From Camellia lanceoleosa (lineage: Eukaryota > Streptophyta > Magnoliopsida > Ericales > Theaceae), in contig CM045768.1 in NCBI GenBank assembly GCA_025200525.1, forward strand, positions 50,414,925 to 50,478,924: a stretch of DNA of 64,000 bases, given 5' to 3'. Within the stretch, counting starts at the first letter, position 1; each line of letters starts with the position of its first letter. Below the pieces are notes generated by a model that saw only the letters and a program-made list of their open reading frames with translations, ran no database searches and was not told the origin of the DNA. The translations under genes and the position numbers were made by a program. This document shows, piece by piece, positions 44,837 through 56,167 of this stretch.

Positions 44837-46791
44837 TCAAAAAAGATCGTCTATCTCAGCATCTAGATCGGTAGGGAGCTCGGGCGCGGCATTTTCGATT
44901 ATGGGCTCTGACCGAGCTGTCTGATCGCCGGCTTGCTCTTCAATAGCCGAAGTCCCCGCTGCCTCTTCGTCATCATCTTCATCATCCGACGAACCAAGGA
45001 ATTGTTTTTGGAGCTCGTCTGCATACTCTTGCAAAGGAAGTTTAATAAAGTGCTCAGTGTAGACCTCGGTTTGTCCACAACCGACCTTTCCATCGCACCT
45101 CTCCAACCGCACTTGAAGAACAGCTTGTTTCATGGCCAAGATCAAAAGAGTAGCCACCGCTTCTTTGAACCCTTCTTTGAAAGCGCCCTCACCTTATAAG
45201 CTCAGATATTTCGGTATTCTTCTTGTTTTCGAGCTCTGCTATCTCCCATAAATATTTATCTTTCGTCTCGGTCACGGCGCGCTGTTTGTCACTATCAGCC
45301 GAGGCAACCAGTCCGGTCAGACGTGTTACCTCGGCCTCTAGTTCGGCCAACCTTTGTTTAGACAATACTGGCCGCCTGGTTTCTGGCCCTTATTGCGTGC
45401 CTCGTGGTTTTGCGGAGTTCCATTATTTGCCTGTGGGCAATGGTGTTCTTCTGAATGGCCTGCAAAAGGAGAGTTCCTTGTGAGACCGAGCTCAGAGTTT
45501 GAAAAAATTAGATTGGTCATAGAAAAAACAGTGCTGCTTACCAGAATCATCGACTTGGTGGATGACCGGATGGCCTTCAGCTCGGTGTTTAGCTGCTTAC
45601 TGTGGTGCTCCATGTCTTTGGGAAGACAAACACCCCTGGCCAGGTTGAAGGCCAGTAGGTGATCCTTGTCAGCAACAACGGAGTCATCTTCGTCGATATC
45701 TCGGTTGTTGAAGACGAAGGGTGGAGCCCATTTGTTTTTCGGCGCAGCTTGGTCAGATGATTCCGGTTGGAGGTTGAGTTCGGGGCTCGGTGGAAGGATG
45801 GGGTCAACTTCGTCAACCAAACGCGGCTCGGTCTCGGTAGTCCGGGCGCGCTTTGCTCGGCGTGAGGAGGATGGCTGTTGTGAGGGAAGAGCTACCACGG
45901 TTTCAGTGGTTCGTTGGGTTGGTGGCGCTTCGGCCCTTGTGGTTGCGGTGAGCATGGCTCTCATCTTGTTTTTCTTTGCCATCTCCTGTTCGGCTGTGAG
46001 AGGCACGAGGATAATTTCTGGCAAGGTTGGGTCCGGTTCTGGTGGGTCTTCAAAGAGGAAGTCACCCTTGCTTGCTGGGCGATCGAGTAGTGGTAAGTCG
46101 GTTCGAAGTTGAGGAGCTTAGCCCAACTTCTCTCTCGAACTCGCAGTGCGGCGCGGAGAACACCTACGTTGGGGTGGCCGTACTGGGAATGGAGGAAAGC
46201 TGAATCTGCAAAAAAAAATAGAACAAGGGTTAGTTCGGTTATAGAAGGGAAAACCGAGTTAAACAAAATTAAGGAATGCAACCAAGTATGAATACCGCTC
46301 TCTTTCTTCCATTTATTCTTCGCCAGGATCCGGGCACGAAAGTCTTCAAAATTTTAAACCCAAAAGAAATCGCCGTTTAAGTCCTTATCCGGTGTGTTTT
46401 ATTATTTTTTCTCGCCACGGCAGATTCTTAAATAATAACACCAAATTTTCGCTTTGACCCTATGGAGTATTGGTGTAGTATTTCGCTAAACCGAGGTTGA
46501 GACCGGTTTGTTGGTTTAAAGCTATACCCATTATTATTCTGTATGTATTGGTGACGCTTGGGTGGGGCATAGTCTGGTTTGTCTTAAAAATTCACATATA
46601 AGGGGCTGGACTGGGAATCTGAGTCCGGTCTCTACTATGGATTGAATGGTGAAAGGGACAAAGCCTTCGTTGTCCCATGGCTCTATGTCTTATTCGGCTA
46701 GAACCAGGTTTACGTCGGTTGGGATTTGGTAGTCCTTCCTGAATTCGGCTAGGCCACTTGGGGTTTCTACTAGACACCTATACTTCCCCAT
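44837..46791 (-). pseudogene. Gypsy B antisense gene (PF04195-like) with introns
   Basis: Runs against gag-pol. Start ATG 46791 (MGKYRCLVETPSGLAEFRKD), then YQIPTDVNLVLAE, an in-frame stop, and DNEGFVPFTIQSIVETGLRF, matching the N-terminal motif of the antisense ORFs of Tat elements. Later pieces are DSAFLHSQYGHPNVGVLR and LLNFEPTYHYSIAQQARVTS, a Ser/Thr/Pro-rich part (46024-45338) and the coiled segment AIQKNTIAHRQIMELRKTTR. The end is FIKLPLQEYADELQKQFLGS plus a strongly acidic tail (DDEDDDEE) ending at 44837. Two introns with minus-strand GT-AG borders are visible at 46295-46206 (90 bp) and 45541-45460 (82 bp). Stops and frame changes make this copy inactive. Function unknown; not essential for gag-pol chemistry. 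Confidence 0.78.
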
Positions 46792-47940
46792 TTTATTGTA
46801 TAAGTTATAAATAAGTTACTTCGGTTGAAAAGAGTGTGCTCAGTAGCTCGGCAGGACGCAGGGAAGTGCCTGGCAACCTAAGTCTGCAAAGTGAGAAAAC
46901 AAGTTAAGCACTGATCAAAGACCGTGCTACCAAAACAAAGCAAGAAAAAGTCTGGTCTTATTTCGGCTCGATAGGGTGCTATGGAAACTACTTCGGTTTC
47001 TGTAAGGTTCTCTCTATTTCGGCTCTCAAAGTGTTTCCTATTTCGGTTTCATCTCATGTATTTATTCCTAAGTAGGCCTAAAGGCGCTGCAGTTCGGTTT
47101 AGGAACTTAGAAAGCTGGTTTAGCCCTCAAGGCTTAGCTCGGTCAAGTGCCAGAATTCCTAGTTCGAAATGTGATGTTATTTCGGCTGAGGTATGTCAGC
47201 GGGAAACCTATCAAAATTATTGAGGCACGTACAAGTTCTAGTTCGGTTTCGGTTTGCCTAGGTTCTCATATGATAAAGACAGTATTCTGGTTCGGTTGAA
47301 GCGTGTATAAAGATCAAAAAGGTGTTCTATTGACTGAGTCAGTGTGTTCACGGTGTTCTTGAGAAGTTCTTTAGAAAGTACAGATATGGAGGAAGAAAAA
47401 CAAAGTGTTTTGCAAAAACACACAACATAGACTACCATGGGTTGAAGTGAAAACAGAAAACAAGAGAAGTAGATTGGAGTTACTTACCAGATGAAGAGGA
47501 TGAAGAGAAGATGGAAGCTTCAAAAACAGCAAGGGCACGAGCTCAGGAGCAGGAAGAACAGAAAAAGCTCAGAGGTAAGAGAGAAAGGAGATGAACAGAG
47601 AATAGAGTGAATGGTCAAATGAAAGGGTTGTTTGGTGTAAAGGCAAAATGGGCGGGAACTGTTTAATTTTTGCGGAGTACGAGGGCGGCGCGACAGCTGT
47701 GAAAAGCCAATCAGAGCCTGCCACGTGTCATGGAATACTGAACGATTTAGTTACTGAAGAGTGAAGAGACGTTTTGACCGGACGTGCACAGTACGGTCCA
47801 CGTTTAGCTCGGTTGGATAAACTAAAGGGTCTTAGCTCGGCTGGAAAGGCTAACGGGTGTTTTAGCTCTACCGAGAGGTTAAGACTAGCTCGGCCAGGAC
47901 AGTAATCCCAATCATGCTTTGAGATGGAATTAAGGGCAAT
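46792..47940. other. Gypsy B region between antisense gene and right LTR
   Basis: No sense-strand gene. The stretch is dotted with TTCGGTT/TTCGGCT motifs (about twelve between 46810 and 47290), the same words found in the LTRs. It should hold the promoter and leader of the antisense gene. A purine-rich GAGATGGAATTAAGGGCAA (47921-47939) precedes the right LTR and is the likely polypurine tract. Confidence 0.6.
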
Positions 47941-48802
47941 TGAGAGGGTAATTTATACTAAATTGGGCCGTGATAATGGGCCGAGGTAAGCCCAAATGAG
48001 AAAGGTAGCTTGTACACCTGCCGTGAGTGTTGGTAGTTCGGTTGTCGACTTACATGATGTAGCCTTGCTTTATTCGTGTCCCAACCAGAGTATGAGAGCA
48101 ACTTCTTGGTTAGTCACTCGTAGTCCGGTCTAGGCATACGAAACCGAAGTAGGAGTGAGGTAATGGAGAGCCGAACTAAAAATCAGTTCGTCTGTATTTT
48201 CCAGATTAGTACAGCAGTGGGTAGTTCGGACGTCATTGATTACTTCGGTCGTAGCATGTGGGAAACCGAGGTAATCTATGACTCTGAATGTAGTTCGGTT
48301 TAACTCCCTTATGTCTAGCTCGGCCTAAGCATGGGAATACCGAGGTAAGGGAGAGAAGTAAGGACCGGATTAATGGTTACTCCGGTCATTTGGAGTTCGG
48401 CTGTAGAAAGACCATCTCACTTGGTTTAAGCAGTGATGAGGGTGTTGGAGGATAAGCATTATCTTCCAAGAGTTTGAATCCTAGGGGGACTCTATGCTAG
48501 GAGAAGTAATCCTAGAAGGACTCTACACTTGGAGGAGTAAGGGTCCTACCAGGATTGTGCCGCGCGAAACTTATATAAGCTCACCAATATCACCTTTGGA
48601 GAGGTAATACAATTTTGCTCCCTGACTACATTGAGCTTTTGCCTTCTTGTCTTGTTTACTGACTTAGGTATCGGAGAGGTTTCCGGCACACCCTCGCCGG
48701 CCAGCTCACGATTGTGTTTTCAGGTGGTGGAACGACGACGTATAGAGGAACGCAGACTTGATCAACAAAATTATACGAGAAAGTGTATTTCTTTCCCGTA
48801 CA
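47941..48802 (+). repeat. Gypsy B right LTR (862 bp)
   Basis: Starts TGAGAGGGTAATTTATACT and ends TTTCCCGTACA. Very similar to the left LTR, but 48010-48130 carries many short deletions and it has an extra TGATAATGGGCCG near 47970. The last 600 bp differ from the left LTR at few positions. Confidence 0.94.
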
Positions 48803-49190
48803 AGCATTATAGTGGTCCTATGTTTTGTTAGTAAGTCGGTGTCTTTCTATTTTTATTTTTATTTTTTAAATTGGGAAGTCGTTTTTAACTTTAATAGTGG
48901 GTTGACTTGATTACTTAAACTAAAATAACCATTGTATTTTCTCACTATATTTCAAACTAGACAGAATTCTACTAAATTTGTGTCTAGACAGCAAGAAAAT
49001 GAGATGAAAACCATGGTAATTGAATTATTACTTTAAGTTTATTAATTTTTTTTAAGGTTTAAGAACGAGATTGTTTTTACAGACCCTTAGACAAAAAAAC
49101 AAGGATTCATATTAGGAGAATACAATTTTATTAATTTATTTGGGAATTGTGTGGATATAAATTACAATACTATCAAAGTGATGATAGAGA
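48803..49190. other. Intergenic DNA
   Basis: AT-rich right flank of gypsy B. No gene or element recognised. Confidence 0.45.
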
Positions 49191-49510
49191 GTACTAGAGT
49201 TGGAGCTCTAATGTCAATTCTAGTAATGTGGCAATACATTAAAAAAAATGCAACATCACAAGTCAAAAATGCTTAGGACCTCTAATTAGAGGTGCCACTA
49301 ATGATGTGACAGTGGGTCCCACCCACTGCCACTATGGTTGAAACTCAAAAATAAAATAAAATAAAATAAAATAGTTTTTTTGTCCAAGTGTTTTTTTTTT
49401 TTTTTTCTTTTCCACCTCATTAGAGGTACGTTTAGAGCCTCTAAATTAGAGGTCTTTAACATCACTGACCTCTAGAGCTTCTCATTTAGAGGTCTCAAAT
49501 ATTTTTGAAT
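49191..49510. repeat. MITE-like block with CCTCTAATTAGAGG palindromes
   Basis: Contains the perfect palindrome ACCTCTAATTAGAGGT (49278-49293), a hairpin CAGTGGGTCCCACCCACTG (49310-49328), CCTCTAAATTAGAGG (about 49439), and an AAATA microsatellite. Terminal repeats are not clear. Confidence 0.5.
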
Positions 49511-50145
49511 ACCATAAATAGAAAGAAAAAAAAAGAAAAGCTTCAAGATTATTGTAAGGTTATTTCCGTAATTTGACTAATGACATATTCGTTCAAAGAA
49601 CTTCTCAATTGTTAATTGACTGCCAAAGGGTTAATGATCATCTGTCTCATTTATGTTTCTTATCTCAAAATAATTACAATTGTGAAACAATTGAATGTTT
49701 AAAAAATGAGAGGAAAATTTAGAAATAGAAGATCATACGTCCCAATCAGTTGTGGAGTTCAATTTTTTTATAATATTGTTTCATATCTTATTTTAGTTTC
49801 TAATTTATTATTTTTTTTCATGTACATATAAATGGGATTGTCAAATACTATGTGGATATTTGGGAAGTTGTTATTTTAATAAATTATTTTAATTTTTGAT
49901 TATTTTAATAAACTAAAATTTTTATGTTTAGAAAGATGATTGGATATTTTTATAATTAGATATAATATTTATGGAAGAAAAAATAAAATAATTATAAATT
50001 TAATATAATATTTTACCTTATTAACTATTTCAATCTATTTTATTTTTTTATAAATTTTAGCCTAAATCCGGCTACAATTTTTCTTGCCAAACACCTCCTG
50101 TGAAGACAAAATAGGCCAGAAGAAAAAACATAAGAAATGTCTATT
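49511..50145. other. Intergenic DNA
   Basis: AT-rich, no gene recognised. Confidence 0.45.
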
Positions 50146-50233
50146 TTGTAGGAGGTGAGGTGAGGTGAGGAACCAACGGTGCCAAATGAAGCAGGTGAGG
50201 TGAGGTGAGGAACCAACGGTGCCAAATGAAGCA
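50146..50233. repeat. Two direct copies of a 41-bp repeat
   Basis: AGGTGAGGTGAGGTGAGGAA followed by CCAACGGTGCCAAATGAAGC occurs twice in a row (about 50152-50233). Inside each copy AGGTG is itself repeated three to four times. Confidence 0.85.
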
Positions 50234-50349
50234 GAGCTGAAAAGTACGGCTCAGCTGAAGTTGTAAGGAAGGCGTCAGCCAACAACTTGCCAACTTGCAT
50301 GCATAGCTATGGGTTGTTGGGTTAACAATTCCCCATGATTAAAATACTA

Positions 50350-51259
50350 CAGTTGAGATCTTTTTCTTGACCCTGTCCTTGTCTTCTTATTTGTAATTAC
50401 GAACGTAAGAAAAATTTAAAAAATTGATGAAGCTGATTGAATTGAATTAAATCGGTTATATTTAATTTATTTTTTAACAAAAATTGATTTGTGAGATTTT
50501 TAAATTTGATTTTTTTTAATTTTTGATTCAATATCGGTTTAAACATTTTGTGCACCGATCTAAACTGAAATTGACTATTTCAACATATATTGTGTTTATA
50601 ATATATATATATATATATAATCTAATAATATAATGATATTAATAAGTATAATAAATCTTAATTAATTAACCTTACCATCTTTACAACTTAAGTTTATAAA
50701 TTCTTATTATATTAATTTTAACTCTAATTCATTATTCTTGAAACCTTAGTACTTTTAAACTTTTTTTTATTTTTATTTTTGTTAATTTAGAAATTGAAAT
50801 GTATTAAATGGATGGGTTGAATATGTTTGAAATGGTAGACAAATAATTAATTTAATATTTTTATATAGATTAATGATTATACTTAAAAGTGACTCAAGTT
50901 TGAAAAATCCTCAACTGATTAAATCGCACCAAACTAAACCGTTTCAATCGGTTCGGTTTGATGAGAGAAGCGGTTTGTATCGGTATTTAAAATAATAAAA
51001 CCGACATTATTGGTTTGATGTAATTTTTTACCTAAATACTGACGGTACCGAACCGATTATATCCCTATTTGTAACGGTAAAAATACATTTTGAGTTGATT
51101 CAACGATTCAGATTTTATAATTTAAAAATAAAAAAATAATAAAACAAATTCAAATTTGTTTTTTCTGCCCAAATATGAACCATTGAATCAAATTAAAATG
51201 CATCTCTATCGTTACAAGTAAGAAGGCAAGGAAAAAGTCCAAGAAGAGGATCTCAACTC
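50350..51259. mobile_element. Mutator-like fold-back element, 910 bp
   Basis: Flanked by a perfect 9-bp duplication AAAATACTA (50341-50349 and 51260-51268). Ends are inverted: AGTTGAGATC at the left and GATCTCAACT at the right. Inverted similarity continues for about 60 bp (TTCTTG, CCTTG, CTTCTTA, TTGTAA blocks). The interior is rich in GGTTCGGTTTG and ACCGAACCGA, which may be another nested relic. No transposase seen. Confidence 0.75.
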
Positions 51260-51332
51260 AAAATACTACACACCCACACGATTAAAATCAACGGTCACAA
51301 TCATCCCCCCTATAGATCTTTTGAAGGCCTTA

Positions 51333-51782
51333 GAGCATCCGCATCAAACTAGCTAAAATCAAATTTTAGCTAAACTAGTGATACTGTTCATAAAAAATGG
51401 AAGTCCATCAGTCTCGCTACAGTATCTCGCTAATTTATGTTTGCTACAATACTTCGTTACAATAAGCGAGGTACTGTTTATCACTATAACACGGAGATTA
51501 GTGTTATCGGATGTCCGCTTAGAAGTCCGGCCGGTCAACTGGTCATCAGCCAATTTTATTTTATTTTTTTGCATTTTTTAGAATTATTTGGTTGTTAACT
51601 CATCAATTTAATAAAAAAAAGAAAGAATAACAAACACAATAAAAATAATAATATTTTAATAAGACTAAGTTAAAATAGAGAGTTTGATACAATAAATACT
51701 AAAGAGGTGATTAACTAAAATAGTAAATAACTTTTTTAGCTATAATTTAATTAAAAATTTAAAAAGCCTGATGTGAATGCTC
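51333..51782. mobile_element. Tourist-like (PIF/Harbinger) MITE, 450 bp
   Basis: TSD TTA at 51330-51332 and 51783-51785. Ends GAGCATCCGCATCA and TGATGTGAATGCTC are inverted repeats with two mismatches. Size, TSD and terminal sequence fit Tourist-like MITEs. No coding content. Confidence 0.8.
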
Positions 51783-52053
51783 TTAGAACATTAAAAAAAT
51801 TCTCTCATAAGCTCATCACTGTTTGCCTGTATTTTAAAATATCAAGTTCAAATTTTTTTTTTATTATTATTATTTTTTTTTTTGATGTCGGTCAAAATTT
51901 TTTTAATGTACCTGTAGCATAGGTAAAAAATAAATAAAAAGTTTAGAACGGTTAGTATTGAAAAAAGTAATATTATATATAGTCTTATTTTTATTTTATT
52001 TTTTTTATTCTTACATATAAAGCAATAGAGTTAACGTTTATAAATGCATATGT

Positions 52054-52660
52054 AGGGCTCTGTAAGAAATTCATATAATCCGTAAACAGAATCGGTTTAA
52101 TCCAATCCAGTAAGTTTGGTTTGGTTTCTTGAATTCGTGGTTTGATTTTGAATTGAAAATTTGAGGAACCGTAGTTTACAAATTGGTTTTGGTTTTCAGT
52201 TCACGGTTCCAGATTAGAGCTAATACAAACTGTTTGTCATGTATTCCATACTTTTGTGACTGAAAATAATTATTTTGGGATATAAGTTTCATGATTTTAA
52301 CATCTCTTGTGAAGTCCTATTTTTAAAATTTTTGATTGGTAAGGTGGACCGAAAATATTTGCTCATTTTGCTATACTTTACCCAATTTTTGTTTGTCTGC
52401 TCAATGCATCACTATTTTGTTCCAGTATTCTAGTAGAAAAGTCTGTAATTTAGAGTAGTTTTAACAAAACTTCTGTATACATGTTGAGATTATGTGAAAC
52501 TGTGGTTCCGAACTGATTCAAACTGTATTTAAATAGTTTGATTTAGATTGGTTCTATGATTTAAATAGATTGGTTTGGTTCTAATTTTTATGGAACCGTA
52601 GACAACGGATTGATCTTGATTTTATTCCAAACCGAACCAATTTGGATCATGCTCACCCCT
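52054..52660. mobile_element. hAT-like non-autonomous element, 607 bp
   Basis: Ends AGGGCTCTG and GCTCACCCCT are imperfect inverted repeats of the AGGGGTGAGC type common in plant hAT relics. Flanks GCATATGT (52046-52053) and GTACATAT (52661-52668) agree at 5 of 8 positions. Interior rich in GGTTTGGTT and AACCGAACCA. No transposase. Confidence 0.6.
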
Positions 52661-52878
52661 GTACATATAAGATTCACTCATTTGTGTATTAGAGTGAAAA
52701 AACAAAAAACAAAAGATAATAAATAGAATTATATATTACATTTTTATTGAAAAATGTGTAAAAACAATATATTGAAATACATAAATATATTTATATATAT
52801 AATTTTAGATATATAAAAAGTGTATTAATATTATATATATTTTGTCATTTTGTATTTCTTTATTGATAGTTTTTAGAA

Positions 52879-53216
52879 GGGTAAATTATAAATACACATC
52901 CTAATATTTTATTAAAATACGAATTGCCCCTATGGTTTTGAAAATTAGATTCTACCCCTGAAGTTTATAACTTCATAACAAATTGTCCTTTTTATTAATA
53001 AATCATTAAGTCAATTAAAAGTTTTTAATGATGTTAAAAATATGTTTCAATTAATAATTTAGGTAATTTTATTATTATATAAGAGCAATTATGAATTTTT
53101 TTCCAGTTAATTCTGTTAAATAAAAAATTATAATAAGGGGTATTTGTAATTTTTTTAACCATAGGGGCTAATCTGTATTTTAAGTAAACCTCGAAGAGTG
53201 TATTTATAATTTACCC
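52879..53216. mobile_element. Mutator-like MITE, family copy 1 (338 bp)
   Basis: Perfect terminal inverted repeats of 19 bp: GGGTAAATTATAAATACAC at the left and its complement at the right. The 9-bp flanks TTTTTAGAA (52870-52878) and TTTTTAGGA (53217-53225) match at 8 of 9. Same family as 54023-56136 and 58321-58662. Confidence 0.87.
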
Positions 53217-53629
53217 TTTTTAGGACTGCTATTAGCAAGATCTATAAAATATATGCAAATGTAAAATAAAAAATAAAAACTAGAAAAGTGATTGGCAAAA
53301 TATGAAAAAATATGTGAAAATGATAATTATTTTAATATTTTCTTTACCCAAATGACAAACTGTTATTAGAAATTAGAATGGCCCTTCTATTAACCCAATT
53401 TGGTACGAGTTCGGATTTGTTGAAATTAATTATCTTAATTTTATGATAAATTTGATCTATTATCGGATTAATTTGGATTCACTTTAGTGATCTAAACCGT
53501 TTAGCTAATACAACGAACTAAAAAATTTATTCATGCAAAAAATTAAATTGATCCAACATCGATTATCGTATTACTAGATTATTTTTACGGTTTACATATT
53601 CTTTAAGAATAGACCATCTATATCTTATA

Positions 53630-53660
<31 letters not shown>

Positions 53661-53877
53661 AGATTTGATCATATGATTAATTTTGTCTGATTAATTTAAT
53701 TTTTTATATACATATTTTTCACAACTTATCATATAAAGAAACGATTCAGATTATTGATATAAATACAAATTAATCATATAATACGTTAATTTTATATGTA
53801 AAATTGACATTTTCAATTTTAATAAATTTGAACTCATTTGTTAGGAATATGTTGAGAGTGCAAGCCCTCAAAGGTGA

Positions 53878-54002
53878 GGGGAGCTTCTATATGCACACAC
53901 CATATCCCTTATTCCCACATACTTAATGAGAGAGTGTGTTGGGAAGTTGTGTGTAAAGGATGTGTATAGAGAGAGAGTGGTGTGTGTAAATAGATGCTCC
54001 CC
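53878..54002. mobile_element. 125-bp hairpin element with perfect TSD
   Basis: The two ends form 24-bp inverted arms (53878-53901 and 53979-54002) that begin GGGGAGC and end GCTCCCC. Flanks are AAAGGTGA at 53870-53877 and 54003-54010, an 8-bp TSD as in hAT elements. Contains a GA run (about 53967-53976). Too small for a gene. Confidence 0.82.
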
Positions 54003-54022
54003 AAAGGTGATCATAAAATTTG

Positions 54023-56136
54023 GAATAAATTACATTAACACTCCTGAGCTGAGCTTTGCTTTTACTATAGATTCTTTTTTCATATTTGAAAAATTACATT
54101 GCACCCCTTCAGAGTTTGAGTCCCATTAAAGTTAACATAAATAATAAAATGTCTAAACTACCCTTCAATATCCAACAAATTTACCAATTTCAAACCAATA
54201 AAGCCACTGCCTCTATCTCTCTTTCAGTTGTCCCACAACTACCACTTCTTTCAGTGTACCCCATTACCATCCACCATCACTCCCTCTCCGTTAAACACAT
54301 AAAATACACTTCCACAACCAAAGAAAAAGGGAAAGAGAATCATAACTAAAGCATTGGTAGGCGAGGACAACTATGGTAAAGATCATTTGGAGGACTTTTA
54401 TCGAACACATTGCCTTCAAAAAATTCTTCCTACTCTTCTTCCACCACTCTCCTTCCATCTCCCACCACCATCATCACAGCACCACTACTATCTCCTCTCC
54501 TCATCCCTTCATCATCGCCATGCCACCACCGTTTACTCTCACATTGTCAATCTTTGAAGAAAAGTCCAGCCACATTTGTTATCATCACCCACTACTCTGA
54601 ATTTCAAAAGCCCCAAACCAAGCCCTATTGCTGGTAATGCATTTGTTGTTGGTTTGATTTGTATGGGCTTGATATGTGATAGGGTTGCTACACCACGGGA
54701 GGGGATAGCAATGGTGCATATAGGTTTGATTTTTGTGCAAGCGGTGGGGCAGTAGTGGTGGGCGTGATAATTTTTTTGTTTGTTTTGGTATGTTGTGTGA
54801 GGTTGTTGCGACCGTCAAAGATGGTAACAAAGTATGCTTGTTACATGTTTCATTTACTGTTTCAAAGACTTTTTTTTTCCTAATTACAAAGTGTTTGGTT
54901 TTTATTTATTTTTTTAGAAAAATTTAAAAAAAAAAAAAAAACTTTTTTTTTTTTTTCAAAAATTTCAAAAAATTTCTTTCTCTTTTCTTTTCTTATCATA
55001 AATTCTTTTCTCTCTTCTCTCTTCTTTTTTTTTCTTTTTTTTCACACACACACATCTCCAAATTCTCAAAAAAATCAATCATCCCAAACTCCAAAAAAAA
55101 AAACTAAAAAAAATATATACAAAAAACAAAAAAAAAAATTTCTAAACTCTCCCCAAATTTTTTTTCAAAATATAACTCTCCAAAAACAAACCAAACAAGC
55201 CCAAAATGTCTTATTTGATGTGTTCGATGTTTGTTGATGTCATGGATATTATGAGTTGAAGCAATTGAACTTGAATTGATGTGCCAAATGCGTCCCCTTT
55301 TCGAAATTATTTCTTAAATACCAATAAAACTATGAGAATTTCATATTATTATATACCTTAATTATTATGACGTTTGTGGATTTTTGTTATGATCTATTGT
55401 GATATTAGTTATAATTTAGTTATGACTTATTGTGACATTAGTTATGACTCATTATAACGTTGATTATGACCTATATTATGATTAGAAAAATGATATCATA
55501 TCATATATAAAATTCATACAAAAAATACCACAAAAATAACGTGACTGTGGCATTATTATAGGTGTTTTGTTTTAAAATGAAATGTCACTATTAAGTTACA
55601 TCATTATGTATAAAAATTCTGTATGAGTCTTATGTTTTTAGATCATCACTCTTTTTTTATTTTAATTATAACTAAAAATGATTTAAGTATTATATTTGTA
55701 AGAATCAATACCATAAATATCATAACTTTCATATGATATACACCTTTTGACAGTGTATATATTAAAATGATCCTAAAACTATATATATATATATGACAAT
55801 TGTGTATCTACGTCTTTTATCATTTGTGGTAGTGGGTAATGGTACAGTAATGGTGGAAGGTTAGAGGATGTAGTGGCTACCGTGGGTAGTTGCTTATGCA
55901 TAGGGAAAGAAAAAATGAACAGTAAGATGAAAGAAATCTGATAAGGGTATAATTGGTATTTAAAAAAAAATTAACTGATGATATCAACCAAATTTGTCAG
56001 TTGACTTAACGATCAACCAACGTAGGAGACAATTTGTAATGTAATTTTAAACCTTAAAGAGGGAGATGTATTTTTTAAAATGTAAGGGGGAATTCGTATT
56101 AAGAGTAAAACTCAGGGGTGTGGATGTAATTTACCC
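54023..56136. mobile_element. Long member of the Mutator-like family (2114 bp)
   Basis: Perfect 9-bp TSD TAAAATTTG at 54014-54022 and 56137-56145. Ends GAATAAATTACAT and ATGTAATTTACCC are inverted and match the 340-bp MITEs at 52879 and 58321, as do CTCCTGAG near the left end and CTCAGGGG near the right. It holds a nested MITE (54891-55201). Several short open frames rich in Ser, Pro and His lie in 54086-54830, none recognised as a transposase or host gene. It could be a deleted autonomous copy or a copy carrying captured DNA. Confidence 0.82.
54891..55201. mobile_element. MITE, copy 2 of the TGTTTGGTTT family, nested
   Basis: Begins GTGTTTGGTTTTTATT and ends AACAAACCAAACAAGCC, inverted ends as in the copy at 62382. 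Flanked by CAAA on both sides (54887-54890, 55202-55205). Central part is A/T- and CT-rich with poly-A and poly-T tracts. Confidence 0.7.
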
Positions 56137-56167
56137 TAAAATTTGTTATAAAAGTGTGTTTTTTTTG

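Larger units (their letters stand above)
37302..48802 (+). mobile_element. Gypsy element B: Tat-type Ty3/gypsy retrotransposon, full length
   Basis: LTRs at 37302-38176 and 47941-48802 start TGAGAGGGTAATTTATACT and end in CA. Between them are a PBS-like leader, gag, protease, RT, RNase H, a second RNase H, integrase, tandem hairpin repeats and an antisense gene. The 5-bp flanks AAGGT (left) and AGCAT (right) do not match, so no TSD is visible. Same lineage as element A by gene order, zinc-knuckle type and antisense gene, but the sequences are not close. The integrase and second RNase H are much better preserved than in A. Confidence 0.93.

Noticed and set aside
54086..54830. Short frames in the 2.1-kb Mutator-like element as a captured gene
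   Set aside because: Ser/Pro/His-rich, no recognisable domain, overlapping in three frames; left as unknown content.
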